A stretch of 64,000 nucleotides of DNA from the NCBI GenBank assembly GCA_030386295.1, contig JANQAO010000001.1, positions 199,546-263,545 on the forward strand, given 5' to 3'. The DNA is from Candidatus Persebacteraceae bacterium Df01 (GTDB lineage: Bacteria; Pseudomonadota; Gammaproteobacteria; Tethybacterales; Persebacteraceae). A program made the position numbers and the translations under genes. This document shows, in pieces, positions 44,702 through 54,506 of this stretch. Positions within the stretch are counted from its first letter, which is position 1. The number at the start of each line of letters is the position of its first letter. Under the pieces are notes generated by a model. That model worked only from the letters and a program-made list of their open reading frames with translations. It was not told where the DNA came from and did no database searches.

Positions 44702-44971
44702 TTTCATATATTAATTTATGTCATGGCAGAAAGGTGATTCGCGGAGGCTAAATTTTATGAAAAACAAAATTTGACAATAGTTGATGTTGTTGGAAATGAC
44801 GTTTTGACCAAACAGAATTATGTTGTGCTGGCGTGGTTAGTTAGGCCATCGGTATTTTGATATTTTTTGCAATCATAAAATTGACTCTGCCGTAGTGCAT
44901 CAATGTATGTGCTTAGGCAAATAATTTTTTAATGTTAATATAATTTGGTAGAGAGACAGAGAGGAGTTATC

Positions 44972-46486
44972 TTGCCAGAGTTTTTGAATTATCTAGGCAA
45001 CGTTTTTGCACCGTTTAACTTTTCAATTTTACTTTTGGGAACCGCTGGTGGGTTGATTTTAGGCGCCTTGCCCGGTCTTAGTCCGACTATGGCGGTAGCA
45101 CTTTTGATACCGTTTACTTTTCATATGGAACCAACCAGCGGGTTAATATTGCTGGGGTCGGTGTACACCGCTACGGTTGCTGGCGGTGCAGTCAGTGCTA
45201 TTTTGCTCAAAATTCCTGGTGCCCCGGCTAACATTGCTACCACGTTAGACGGTCACCAGATGGCACGTCAGGGTCGCGCCGCGCAAGCTTTGCAATTAAG
45301 TTTTTTATCTTCTGGCGTGGGTGGTGTGTTGGGGGTTTTGGTGCTGATTTTTTTTACACCAGTGTTGGCACGGTGGGCGTTAAATTTCGGCCCCTCACAT
45401 TTGTTTTGGCTTGCGGTATTGGGAGTGACTGTTATTGCCTCGCTGGCGACAAATTCTATGATTAAGGGGCTTGCCGCCGGTTGTATCGGTTTGTGGATTT
45501 CCTCAATCGGTTATGACGGGGTGCACGGTGTACACCGGTTTTCTTTTACTTCCCACTTGGACGGTGGCATTCACATCATCGCCGCGTTGGTGGGGCTGTT
45601 TGCCATCCCACAAGTTATTGACATGCTGGTGCGCAGTAGAGGTGGTGGTAGCGGTGAGAATATGAGTAAAACCGTACAACCGCATTCGTTGTTACAAGCC
45701 GTGCGGCAGGTGTTGAGTAAGCCGCGAACATTAACAATTGGCTCTATTGTGGGCATTGTTGTTGGGTTGGTGCCCGGAGCGGGTGGACAAATTGCTGGAC
45801 TGGTGGCTTATGACCAATCGCGCAAATTTAGTAAAACACGGGAGACTTACGGCAAGGGCGAGCCAGAAGGGCTTATCGCTGCGGAAACCGCCAATAATGC
45901 TATGGTTGGACCATCGCTCGTGCCGTTGCTGACGCTGAGTGTTCCCGGCAGCCCCACTGCTGCCGTGCTGTTGGGAGGCTTGCTTATACACGGTATTTTC
46001 CCGGGGCCATCATTGTTCACCGATTATCCAGAGGTGTCTTGGACGTTTATTAATTCCCTGTTGGTTGGACAAGTGTTGATGGTTGTGTTGGGGTTGGCGC
46101 TTGCCCGGTTGGCGGCAAAAGTCATTATGCTGCCCGAACATTACCTAGCTGCCGCAGTGGTAGTGCTGGCGGTGTTTGGCACTTACAGTGTGCAACATTC
46201 ATATTCAGACGTGCTCATTATGGCGACTTTGGGTGGCGGCATGTGGTTTTTTGAAAAATATGGTTTTAGTGCGGCCCCTTTAGTATTAGGCATTGTATTA
46301 GGCCCCATTGCCGAACAAAACTTTGTTTATGGACGCACCATCGCCGAAGCCGGCGATGGTATTTTGCCTTATTTCTTTGGCGGCGGATTAAATATTGCAC
46401 TGGTGACTCTTATCATTTTGTCGGTGCTAGGTAGCGCTGTTTTGGAAATGCGTGCTCGGCGCAAATCATCATTGGTTGTGGCATGA
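44972..46486 (+). CDS. tctA: TTT-family transporter large subunit (TctA)
   Basis: The main membrane subunit of a tripartite tricarboxylate transporter. About 504 residues and ten or more membrane segments, with family blocks GLILGALPGLSPTMAVALLIPFTF and PGAGGQIAGLVAYDQSR. A TTG at 44972 preceded by GAGGAG at 5 bp is the likely start; an in-frame TTG at 44945 has no ribosome site. It opens an operon with tctB, tctC, an aldehyde dehydrogenase and a CoA ligase. Confidence 0.9.
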   Translation: MPEFLNYLGNVFAPFNFSILLLGTAGGLILGALPGLSPTMAVALLIPFTFHMEPTSGLILLGSVYTATVAGGAVSAILLKIPGAPANIATTLDGHQMARQGRAAQALQLSFLSSGVGGVLGVLVLIFFTPVLARWALNFGPSHLFWLAVLGVTVIASLATNSMIKGLAAGCIGLWISSIGYDGVHGVHRFSFTSHLDGGIHIIAALVGLFAIPQVIDMLVRSRGGGSGENMSKTVQPHSLLQAVRQVLSKPRTLTIGSIVGIVVGLVPGAGGQIAGLVAYDQSRKFSKTRETYGKGEPEGLIAAETANNAMVGPSLVPLLTLSVPGSPTAAVLLGGLLIHGIFPGPSLFTDYPEVSWTFINSLLVGQVLMVVLGLALARLAAKVIMLPEHYLAAAVVVLAVFGTYSVQHSYSDVLIMATLGGGMWFFEKYGFSAAPLVLGIVLGPIAEQNFVYGRTIAEAGDGILPYFFGGGLNIALVTLIILSVLGSAVLEMRARRKSSLVVA

Positions 46487-46929
46487 ACTGGCGGCATGGA
46501 TTGGCAGCGGCAAGCGGTGATGTGGCCGCATTGCTGTTTGCGCTGATGGCGGTGTGGGCTTCGTTCACGGCGGACGAGCCTGAAGCTTATGTGTTTCCGC
46601 AGCTTATATCAATATTAATGCTGGTTTTTTGTGGAATTAATTTTGTTCGTCGCGCCGTTACACAATTTGCCGGCAAACCGCCGCTGGATGCAGTATTACT
46701 CAAAAAAATCGCGCCCGGCGCGGCTGTCATCTGTGTGTATATATTAACAGCAGAAACGGTAGGCTTTTATCTGGCGGCGGCGGTGGTGTTTGCGACATTG
46801 TCGTTGCTGTACGGTGCTGCAACGCATCGGAAACAAGTGTTTATTGTTACCGGCGCGGTGGTTGCTGTGCTGTATAGTTTATTTTCGTTGTTATTGCGAG
46901 TACAGGTTCCGCGGGAATTTTTCTTATAA
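46483..46929 (+). CDS. tctB: TTT-family transporter small subunit (TctB)
   Basis: A 148-residue protein with four hydrophobic segments (about residues 12-30, 35-55, 80-100 and 118-138), the TctB topology. Its ATG overlaps the tctA stop by 4 bp. TctB sequences are poorly conserved, so the call depends on size, topology and position. Confidence 0.85.
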   Translation: MNWRHGLAAASGDVAALLFALMAVWASFTADEPEAYVFPQLISILMLVFCGINFVRRAVTQFAGKPPLDAVLLKKIAPGAAVICVYILTAETVGFYLAAAVVFATLSLLYGAATHRKQVFIVTGAVVAVLYSLFSLLLRVQVPREFFL

Positions 46930-46976
46930 TGGAAAAGTTATTAAACTTAAAATCATTCATCAAAGAGGAGAAAAAA

Positions 46977-47957
46977 ATGAAAACGTATTCTTTCAAAAAA
47001 CTGGCTGCCGCAATGGCGGCCGTTATGTTGGCTGTGGCGCCAGCTGCACAGGCGGCTTATCCTGAGCGGCCCATTGGCGTCGTGGTGGCTTATGGTGCTG
47101 GCGGCGCGACAGATTTTCAGGCGCGCATTGTCACTATGATGTCGGCACAGGAAGATTATCTCGGTCAGCCCATTTATATTATTAACAAGCCCGGTGCTGG
47201 CGGTCAAAAAGGTTGGAATGCTTTTGTTAACAAAGCCAAATCCGACGGTTATGAACTGTCCGCTTACAATGTTCCGCATTTTATTGCTCAATCCATCGCT
47301 TTTCCGGGTAAAGTCAAATACAATATTGGCAATCTAGAGCCGATTGGTAACTGGGGTGCCGATCCGGCAGTACTTATCGTACCTAAGGACAGCCCGTTTA
47401 ACAGTGCACAAGAATTAGTTGATTTTGCCAAGAAGAATCCGGGCAAATTGACTGTTAACGGTGCCGGTAAATTTGTTGGGCATCATATCGCTTTTTTACA
47501 GCTGGCGCGAGCGACGGACGCTAAAATGACTTACATTCCCCATCCCAAAGGTGGTGCTGGTGCACTCAAAGATGTAATGGGAGGTCAGGTCAAGGCTGGA
47601 TTTAATAATTTGTCCGATGCTTTTCGCTCCAAAGACAATCTCAAAATTCTTGCGATAGCTGATTTGCAGCGTCACGATTTTTTGCCTGATGTGCCGACAT
47701 TTAAAGAGCAAGGCGTAGATATAGACGACTCCAGTGTGAATTTTCGCGGTATTATGGCGCCCAAGGGAACTCCACCGGAAATCATCGCTTATCTTGCCGA
47801 GCGAGTGCCATTGATGTTTGGTAACAAAAAGCGAGTGGAAAAGAAAATGAAATCCAGTGGATCACCTGTGCGAATTATGAGCCGCGAAGAAGTGCAAGCC
47901 ATGTGGAAAGAACGCCAAGTATATTTAACAGACTTGCTCAAAGACTTAGTACAGTAA
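46977..47957 (+). CDS. tctC: TTT-family periplasmic binding protein (TctC)
   Basis: Extracytoplasmic solute receptor of the transporter, 326 residues. Signal peptide at residues 1-22 (LAAAMAAVMLAVAPAAQA), then YPERPIGVVVAYGAGGATDFQAR, PGAGGQKGW and a C-terminal PTFKEQGVDI, typical of the TctC/Bug family. GAGGAG 6 bp before the ATG at 46977 decides the start. Bug receptors bind small carboxylates; the bound ligand is not readable here. Confidence 0.9.
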   Translation: MKTYSFKKLAAAMAAVMLAVAPAAQAAYPERPIGVVVAYGAGGATDFQARIVTMMSAQEDYLGQPIYIINKPGAGGQKGWNAFVNKAKSDGYELSAYNVPHFIAQSIAFPGKVKYNIGNLEPIGNWGADPAVLIVPKDSPFNSAQELVDFAKKNPGKLTVNGAGKFVGHHIAFLQLARATDAKMTYIPHPKGGAGALKDVMGGQVKAGFNNLSDAFRSKDNLKILAIADLQRHDFLPDVPTFKEQGVDIDDSSVNFRGIMAPKGTPPEIIAYLAERVPLMFGNKKRVEKKMKSSGSPVRIMSREEVQAMWKERQVYLTDLLKDLVQ

Positions 47958-49354
47958 TGGCTGTCGCGCCGGATGGGGCGGTAGATTCAACTATCGCTGA
48001 TATTGTCGCGCGCGCGCGACGCGCGCAAGCCGTATTTGCCACCGGCTCGCAAGCAGATATTGATTTAGCCTGTTTGGCTGCGGCGCGCCCTCTGATGCGT
48101 CCCGAGGATAATCGTCGGTTGTGTGAGATGGCGGTGGAGGAGACTGGAATCGGCAATGCCGCCGACAAAATGCGCAAAAATATGCGCAAGACGTTGGGAT
48201 TGTTGAATGATATTCACGGACAGTCAACAGTCGGAGTAGTGCGTGATGATCCAGCCCAAGGAATTACAGAAATTGCTCGCCCTGTAGGCGTTGTGGCGGC
48301 ACTGACGCCGTCCACTAACCCGGTGGCGACGCCGGTAAATAAAACTGTCAATGCTCTCAAAGGTGGTAATGCTATCGTGTTGGCTCCGCCGCCGGCTGCT
48401 GCTCGTACCGGTGCTGCATTGCTAGAACTTATGCGCATTGAATTGAAGCGCGTTGGCGCGCCGCCGGATGTGGTGCAAATGTTGCTGCCACCATCTAAAG
48501 CGGCGACGGTGGCACTCATGCGTCAAGCTGACTTGGTAGTGGTGACCGGTTCTCAGCGTAATGTGCGTGGCGCTTATGCTAGTGGCACGCCGGCAATTGG
48601 CGTAGGTGCCGGTAATGTGGCGGTAATCGTTGACGAAACTGCTGATGTTGGGCAAGCTTCCGCTCGTATCCGTACTTCTAAAATTTTTGATAATTCTACT
48701 TCCTGTTCATCGGAAAATCATTTGATAATTGTTGCCAGTGTGTACGACGCTATGATGGAAGCGTTGCGCCGTGAAGGCGGAGTATTATTGGATGACTCTG
48801 ACAAGCGTCAATTGCAGTCGCAATTGTGGGTGAACGGCGCACTTAACCGTGATCTCATCGCCCGTGACATGGCGGTATTTGCCGATCGCGCCGGACTGGG
48901 AGCTACTGCCGAGCAAGCGGCATTTTTGATGGTGGAAGAAAATGGCGTGGGTGATGCTTATCCGTTTTCCGGTGAAAAATTGTCGCTGGTGCTGACTTTG
49001 TATAAAGCCGCTGACTTTTCAGCTGCCAAGGTGCAGGCGGCGGCGTTGCTGGCGTACCAAGGTGCCGGACATTCGTTGGGTATTCACACACAGACCGAGG
49101 CTCGACCACTAGAATTGGGATTAGAATTGCCGGCGTGTCGCATAATTGTTAATCAGGCACACTGTTTTGCTAATGGAGGTAATTTTGACAATGGAATGCC
49201 GTTTTCATTATCTATGGGTTGCGGCACTTGGGGAGGAAATTCTATTAGTGACAATCTTAATTTTCGCCACTTCATCAACACAGTGAGAGTGGTTCGCGCT
49301 ATCCCTGCACAAGAGCCGACGATAGAAGATATTTATTCTGATTATCCAGATTAA
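47957..49354 (+). CDS. CoA-acylating aldehyde dehydrogenase, SauS-like
   Basis: A 465-residue dehydrogenase of the acylating (PduP/SucD/SauS) branch: TPSTNPVATPVNKT, the catalytic Cys in DNSTSCSSENHL (about residue 250), and a Gly-rich C-terminus with SMGCGTWGGNS. These enzymes interconvert acyl-CoA and aldehyde with NAD(P)H. The sequence pattern and the CoA ligase next door fit sulfoacetaldehyde dehydrogenase SauS; succinate-semialdehyde or other acylating dehydrogenases remain possible. It starts in a TAATG overlap with tctC. Confidence 0.8.
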   Translation: MAVAPDGAVDSTIADIVARARRAQAVFATGSQADIDLACLAAARPLMRPEDNRRLCEMAVEETGIGNAADKMRKNMRKTLGLLNDIHGQSTVGVVRDDPAQGITEIARPVGVVAALTPSTNPVATPVNKTVNALKGGNAIVLAPPPAAARTGAALLELMRIELKRVGAPPDVVQMLLPPSKAATVALMRQADLVVVTGSQRNVRGAYASGTPAIGVGAGNVAVIVDETADVGQASARIRTSKIFDNSTSCSSENHLIIVASVYDAMMEALRREGGVLLDDSDKRQLQSQLWVNGALNRDLIARDMAVFADRAGLGATAEQAAFLMVEENGVGDAYPFSGEKLSLVLTLYKAADFSAAKVQAAALLAYQGAGHSLGIHTQTEARPLELGLELPACRIIVNQAHCFANGGNFDNGMPFSLSMGCGTWGGNSISDNLNFRHFINTVRVVRAIPAQEPTIEDIYSDYPD

Positions 49355-49359
49355 TTATT

Positions 49360-50898
49360 ATGAGTGACGAAATGTCAGCATTAATGACGGCTCAGCAGCA
49401 CACGTTACAAAGCCTTATTGATATGCGTGCCGAGGAGACGCCAGCGCAACCATTTTTTTTGTCGTTGGAGAGCGGGCTTTGTATAACCTATGCTCAGTTG
49501 CGAGAGTCATTGTGCGGCTGTGGCGAGGCATTAGCAACTGTACCGCGGGGAGAGACGGTAGGAATCCTCGCCGGTAACGGTTGGGCGGTAGCGCAATTTT
49601 TATTAGCGGCACCGTATCACGGTCGGCGGGCGATGTTGATTAATTTGGCTGCTGGTAGAAACAATATTATTTACACGTTGACTCACAGTGGGTGCAAATT
49701 GATTTTTGCCGACGCCGACAATATTGACGCACTGTGCGATATGGTTGTTGCTGCTGGTGTGGAAATAATGATTGTGCCAGTGGATCGTGACCGAGGAATT
49801 GAAAATAATCAGCCCGCCACATTGCCACCACTAGTGTCGCGCGAGGATGATGCGCTGCTAATATACACCAGCGGCACCACTGGCAAGCCCAAAGGCGTAT
49901 TGCACACGCACGGCAGTTTGCTTGCTGGTGGTGCCAACACCGCACTGGCGCATCGGCTTACCGCTGCTGACCGAGCATTGTGTGTGCTGCCGTTGTGCCA
50001 TATTAATGCCCAGTGTGTGACTGTCATGGCACCGCTGGTTAGCGGTGGCAGCGTGGTGGTGCCACATCGGTTTAGTGTGAGTCGTTTTTGGCAGTGGTTG
50101 GAAAAAATGGAATGCACTTGGTTTAGTGTGGTGCCAACGATTGTGTCGCATTTGTTGCACAATGTCGCTCCGGCAATATCCTTACCCAAATTACGCTTTG
50201 GGCGTTCGGCGTCATCGGCGTTGGCACCAGAAACACACCGCCAATTTGAAAAGCGCTTTGGTGTTAACCTTTATGAAACAATGGGACTTAGCGAAACGGC
50301 AGCACAAATTTTATCTAATCCGATGCCACCACAGCAGATTAAATACGGATCGCCGGGAATTGCTTTTGGCAACGAAGTGACGGTTTTGGATGCTAAGGGG
50401 CAGGAGACACCGCGCAATGCGGAAGGCGAAATAGCCGTTCGTGGCGACAACGTGATGCGCGGCTACCTCAACGCGCCAGCAGATACAGCTGCCGCATTTA
50501 CCGCTGATGGTTGGTTTTGTACCGGCGATTTAGGACGCATGGATGAGGATGGTTTTGTATTTATTACTGGTCGGCGTAAAGAGTTAATTATTAAAGGTGG
50601 TGAAAATATTGCTCCGCGCGAGATAGATGATGCGTTGTATCAGTCTGCCGGCGTGGTGGAGGCAGCAGCGTTTGGCTGTGCTTGTAAGGTGTACGGCCAG
50701 CGGGTGGAAGCCGCTGTAGTTTTGTCATCGCCGCAAATCCATAGCGAACAAGAACTTATTGATTCGTGTGTCCACCAAGTGGGTGCGTTTAAGGCACCGG
50801 AGCGGGTGCATTTTATGGAATCGTTGCCCAAGGGGCCGTCGGGTAAGGTGCAACGATTAAGATTGGTGGATATAATTGAAGAACAGTTGAAAAAATAA
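49360..50898 (+). CDS. AMP-forming acyl-CoA ligase, SauT-like
   Basis: A 512-residue ANL-family ligase with P-loop YTSGTTGKPKGVLHTHGS (about residues 168-185), YETMGLSETAAQ, the hinge GRRKELIIKGGENIAPREID and C-terminal LPKGPSGKVQR with the catalytic Lys. It would join a small carboxylate to CoA. It follows the SauS-like gene by 5 bp, matching the sauS-sauT order of sulfoacetate users. Other carboxylates are not excluded. Confidence 0.82.
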   Translation: MSDEMSALMTAQQHTLQSLIDMRAEETPAQPFFLSLESGLCITYAQLRESLCGCGEALATVPRGETVGILAGNGWAVAQFLLAAPYHGRRAMLINLAAGRNNIIYTLTHSGCKLIFADADNIDALCDMVVAAGVEIMIVPVDRDRGIENNQPATLPPLVSREDDALLIYTSGTTGKPKGVLHTHGSLLAGGANTALAHRLTAADRALCVLPLCHINAQCVTVMAPLVSGGSVVVPHRFSVSRFWQWLEKMECTWFSVVPTIVSHLLHNVAPAISLPKLRFGRSASSALAPETHRQFEKRFGVNLYETMGLSETAAQILSNPMPPQQIKYGSPGIAFGNEVTVLDAKGQETPRNAEGEIAVRGDNVMRGYLNAPADTAAAFTADGWFCTGDLGRMDEDGFVFITGRRKELIIKGGENIAPREIDDALYQSAGVVEAAAFGCACKVYGQRVEAAVVLSSPQIHSEQELIDSCVHQVGAFKAPERVHFMESLPKGPSGKVQRLRLVDIIEEQLKK

Positions 50899-51005
50899 AC
50901 AAGAAGAAGGTAGCGATAGGGTGCGAAAAGGTACCCTTATGCAATAAATAGCGGTTTAATCGATAGTTATTAAAACTGATTTTTTATTAACGAACCCAAC
51001 AAGAT

Positions 51006-51923
51006 ATGAATTCATCCATTAGCGCCAGAATGAACAGTCGTGTATGGGCAATGCTCATCACGTTGTCTGTTCTTTGGGGCGGTTCATTTTTCTTTATTGG
51101 CATTGCGGTGTCAGGGTTGCCGCCGTTGACAATTGCTGCTTTGCGAGTTTCGCTGGCTGCCATCACACTTTGGATTGTTGCATTCGCTATGGGCTTACGT
51201 CTGCCGAGCTCAATGCGCACGTGGTGGGCATTTATTGTTATGGGGCTTTTAAATAATGCTATCCCTTTTTCGCTGATTATCTGGGGGCAGATGTACATTG
51301 CTTCAGGGCTTGCTTCTATTTTGAACGCTACAACGCCGTTGTTTACTGTTGTTGTTGCTGGCATTTTGCTTGCTGATGAGCGACTATCGGCAAAAAAAAT
51401 AGCAGGTGTGATTATTGGTTTTGTCGGTGTGGTGGTGATGTTAGATGTGGCGACGCTAATAGAGGGAACGAACGATAATGTCATCGCCCAGTTAGCCATA
51501 CTTGTTGCGGCACTTTCTTATGCTTTTGCTGGCGTATACGGACGTCGGTTCAAAACGATGGGAATTAATCCCATCATTATTGCATCGGGACAAGTGACAG
51601 GAAGCTCACTGATATTAATTCCGTTGGCATTGCTTATTGAGCGTCCTCTTGCCGGAATTATGCCGGATATGGCGGTGTGTGGTGCCATTGTGGGGCTTGC
51701 CGTGATGTCAACCGCATTGGCATACATGTTATATTTTCGCATTCTGGCATCGGCAGGGGCGACAAATTTGTCGTTGACGACGTTTTTAGTTCCAGTGTCG
51801 GCGATTTTTCTCGGTTCAGTGTTTTTAGAAGAAAGACTGGAATTGATTCATTTTATAGGTTTGTTTGGTATTGGCGTTGGATTGTCGTTAATTGATGGGC
51901 GACTGTGGCAAAAGCGCACATGA
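51006..51923 (+). CDS. EamA/DMT-family transporter
   Basis: A 305-residue protein with ten predicted membrane helices in two repeats, each of EamA type (LWGGSFFFIGIAVSGLPPLTIAALR; then ALSYAFAGVYGRRFK and LVPVSAIFLGSVFLEE). Drug/metabolite transporters usually export small molecules. It is 107 bp after the CoA ligase on the same strand; whether it belongs to that operon is uncertain. No clear Shine-Dalgarno. Confidence 0.85.
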   Translation: MNSSISARMNSRVWAMLITLSVLWGGSFFFIGIAVSGLPPLTIAALRVSLAAITLWIVAFAMGLRLPSSMRTWWAFIVMGLLNNAIPFSLIIWGQMYIASGLASILNATTPLFTVVVAGILLADERLSAKKIAGVIIGFVGVVVMLDVATLIEGTNDNVIAQLAILVAALSYAFAGVYGRRFKTMGINPIIIASGQVTGSSLILIPLALLIERPLAGIMPDMAVCGAIVGLAVMSTALAYMLYFRILASAGATNLSLTTFLVPVSAIFLGSVFLEERLELIHFIGLFGIGVGLSLIDGRLWQKRT

Positions 51924-51950
51924 CAAACCGTAGATAGATTTTGCGCCTAG

Positions 51951-53120
51951 TTATGTGGTCAGGTGCGTACACAGATTGTCCAAAAAGTGAAGGCATTCTG
52001 CTAATTGGGATATTTCTATGTATTCATCGGGCTTGTGCGCTTGTGCAATGTCGCCGGGGCCAATAACGACGGCGGATATGCCGTCTTGTTGAAAGTGTCC
52101 GGCTTCGGTGCAAAATGGTACCACATCGCTATCGGTGTTGCCGGTTAATTTAACGGCTATTTGGTGTGCTGGGGAGTCGGGACGCGGTGCCAAAGCTGGC
52201 TCAAATGAATTTACGATATTTTCAATAGTTGCTGGATGTCCGCTTGCTCGCATTTCCGGCAAAAGTGTGTTTTGTAAAAAATCTTCAACTTGGGCAACAA
52301 AATCTTCTGGTTTATCGCTGGGCATGCCGCGATAATGCCAGTTGACTTCGCAACGGGCAGCAATAATATTGAGTGCTGTACCACCTGTGATAACACCGGT
52401 GTTGACAGTAGCATGAGGCGGTACAAAAGGGCTATCTGCGGGAGCTCGTCGTCGCAAGTCTGTTTCTAAAGATTCTAAATGCGTGATAAAGCGTGCGGCA
52501 AAGCGAATAGCGCTTATACCTGCTGCTGGCGTGGCACTGTGTGCGGGAACGCCATGAAAAATGGTTTTTACGCTTACTCCTGATTTGTGACCGGCAATTA
52601 TTTTCATGTGTGTTGGCTCGCCGACGATAGCTGCCGCTGGCTTCATTCCACTATCTTTGAGCAGTGCTAGTATATCTGCGCTGCCAAGGCAACCGGTTTC
52701 TTCATCCCGAGAAAAAGCCAAATGAATAGGACGGGACAGTGTCGCTGCAGAAAATACCGGTGCCATGGCTAAGGCACAGGCGACAAAACCTTTCATATCA
52801 CAAGAGCCGCGTGCATATAGCCGCCCGTTGCTCTCACATAATTCAAACGGCGGTGTTGCCCATTGCTGCCCGGCTGTGTCCACTACGTCAGTATGGCCAG
52901 AAAGCACTACGCCGCCATCAACAGTGGGACCGATGGTTGCCAGTAAGCTGGCTTTGCCGCCGTCATTAGTCGGGCAAATGGTGCTATTAATATTAATTTC
53001 TCGCAATTTTGTTTCCACATAGCGCACTAAATTAATGTTGTTGTGCGAAGGGATAGTGTCAAAAGCCACAAGCTCACGTAACCATTGTATAGCGTCAGGC
53101 AGGCGGGGATGGGTTGTCAT
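51951..53120 (-). CDS. argE: Acetylornithine deacetylase
   Basis: ArgE hydrolyses N-acetylornithine to ornithine in arginine synthesis. The 389-residue M20 metallopeptidase has SGHTDVVDT (metal His), ARGSCDMKGF (bridging Asp), RDEETGCLGS (catalytic Glu-Glu), VGEPTHMK and the C-terminal HKPDEYI His. A conventional promoter TATAAT lies about 30 bp before the ATG. Related M20 enzymes cannot be wholly excluded. Confidence 0.9.
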   Translation of the reverse strand: MTTHPRLPDAIQWLRELVAFDTIPSHNNINLVRYVETKLREININSTICPTNDGGKASLLATIGPTVDGGVVLSGHTDVVDTAGQQWATPPFELCESNGRLYARGSCDMKGFVACALAMAPVFSAATLSRPIHLAFSRDEETGCLGSADILALLKDSGMKPAAAIVGEPTHMKIIAGHKSGVSVKTIFHGVPAHSATPAAGISAIRFAARFITHLESLETDLRRRAPADSPFVPPHATVNTGVITGGTALNIIAARCEVNWHYRGMPSDKPEDFVAQVEDFLQNTLLPEMRASGHPATIENIVNSFEPALAPRPDSPAHQIAVKLTGNTDSDVVPFCTEAGHFQQDGISAVVIGPGDIAQAHKPDEYIEISQLAECLHFLDNLCTHLTT

Positions 53121-53263
53121 GTGATTGGGCTCAAGAAACAGTGAAATTGAATTATAAGGGCAGATAATGTCTTTTTAGGTGACCGTTCAACGAGAAAAAT
53201 GGTCTTCCGAAAAAATACTAAAATTGACGATGTCTTTACTCGCCATAAGAATGCTATTCGTAA

Positions 53264-54502
53264 TTATAATTTTGAAGTTGCCGATAGTGTTCGCACTGCG
53301 CGAATGCGAGCATAACGAATTTGTTCGGCAATCTTGGACGGCGTATGACCATATTTTTTTTGTGTTGTGCAGGCAATGGCACCAGAATCAACAGTTTTTG
53401 CTGCTTCTATGGCAAGGCGTATAAATTCGCCTTGCGGGTAGCGAGTGCCACGTCGCGCTGGCCAATAGGCATAGTCGGCTTCGCACACGCGCAATACTGA
53501 TTCGGCACGGGTCGGGCGACGAAAAACGTCTAGTCGCATGAGCAGATCAACCACTTTGCTTGACCGCAATACAAGGGCGTTGTGAACATTGCCGTGTTCG
53601 GCGGCGGCAGTGAGGGCAAGAGAGGAAAATTCTTGCGGTGTTTTTAGTCGTTGGCACAAAGATTCAACTAAAGTCCGGCTGCGTGCTTCATGACCGTGAT
53701 GGCTGGGTAGTATGGTGGCTGGTGTTTGTGCCTTGCCAATATCGTGTACCAGAGCGGCAAAACATTCTGCCGCACTTAGGTGCAAATCAGCGGCGGCATC
53801 TAAGACCATCAACGTGTGTATGTAAGTTTCTCCTTCGGGGTGATAATCTCGTCGTTCTGGAACTCCCCGCAGTGCGGCAACTTCAGGCAATATTACTTCT
53901 AGTAACCCACAATCATTCATCACTTCAATCATGCGCGCGGGACAAGCTGCAGTAAGTCCGCGTGCTAGCTCGCGCCATACTCGCTCTGCGGTTAAGTTAG
54001 CGGCTTCCCCACGTTGTACCATGTGCCGCATGAGTGCCATTGTGTCGGCGGCTATGGAAAAATCAGGTAGCGTCGCCGCAAAGCGGGCGACACGCAGCAG
54101 TCGCACAGGGTCTTCCGAAAATGCTGGTGATACATGGCGCAACACTTTGGCGGTCAAGTCATTTATGCCACCCCAAGGATCAATTAATTTTCCGTTTTCG
54201 TCCTGCGCAATGGCGTTAACCGTCAAGTCGCGGCGGCGTAAATCATCCTTCAGCGATACATCGGGCGCGGCATAAAAAACAAATCCATGATAGCCTTTCC
54301 CGTGTTTTTTTTCGGTTCGTGCTAACGCATATTCTTCTTTGGTTTTGGGATGTAAAAAAACCGGAAATTCTCCGCCCACAGGCATAAAACCAGCGGCTAA
54401 CATGTTTTCTGGGGTTTCTCCAATAACGACAAAATCGCGATCGCCGACCGATCTGCCCAGCAAAGTATCACGTACCGCGCCGCCAACAAGATAGGCGCGC
54501 AC
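53264..54502 (-). CDS. cca: CCA-adding tRNA nucleotidyltransferase
   Basis: Cca adds or repairs the 3' CCA of tRNAs. The N-terminal catalytic fold has YLVGGAVRDTLLG and DRDFVVIG, followed by DLTVNAIAQDENG, RLLRVARFAATL and a C-terminal HD domain (ALVHDIGKAQTP). A GTG at 54502 gives 412 residues, the E. coli length, aligns with the usual start just before YLVGG and lies 4 bp after the upstream stop. ATGs at 54547 or 54583 would overlap the upstream gene. Confidence 0.92.
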   Translation of the reverse strand: MRAYLVGGAVRDTLLGRSVGDRDFVVIGETPENMLAAGFMPVGGEFPVFLHPKTKEEYALARTEKKHGKGYHGFVFYAAPDVSLKDDLRRRDLTVNAIAQDENGKLIDPWGGINDLTAKVLRHVSPAFSEDPVRLLRVARFAATLPDFSIAADTMALMRHMVQRGEAANLTAERVWRELARGLTAACPARMIEVMNDCGLLEVILPEVAALRGVPERRDYHPEGETYIHTLMVLDAAADLHLSAAECFAALVHDIGKAQTPATILPSHHGHEARSRTLVESLCQRLKTPQEFSSLALTAAAEHGNVHNALVLRSSKVVDLLMRLDVFRRPTRAESVLRVCEADYAYWPARRGTRYPQGEFIRLAIEAAKTVDSGAIACTTQKKYGHTPSKIAEQIRYARIRAVRTLSATSKL

Positions 54503-54506
54503 GGAT

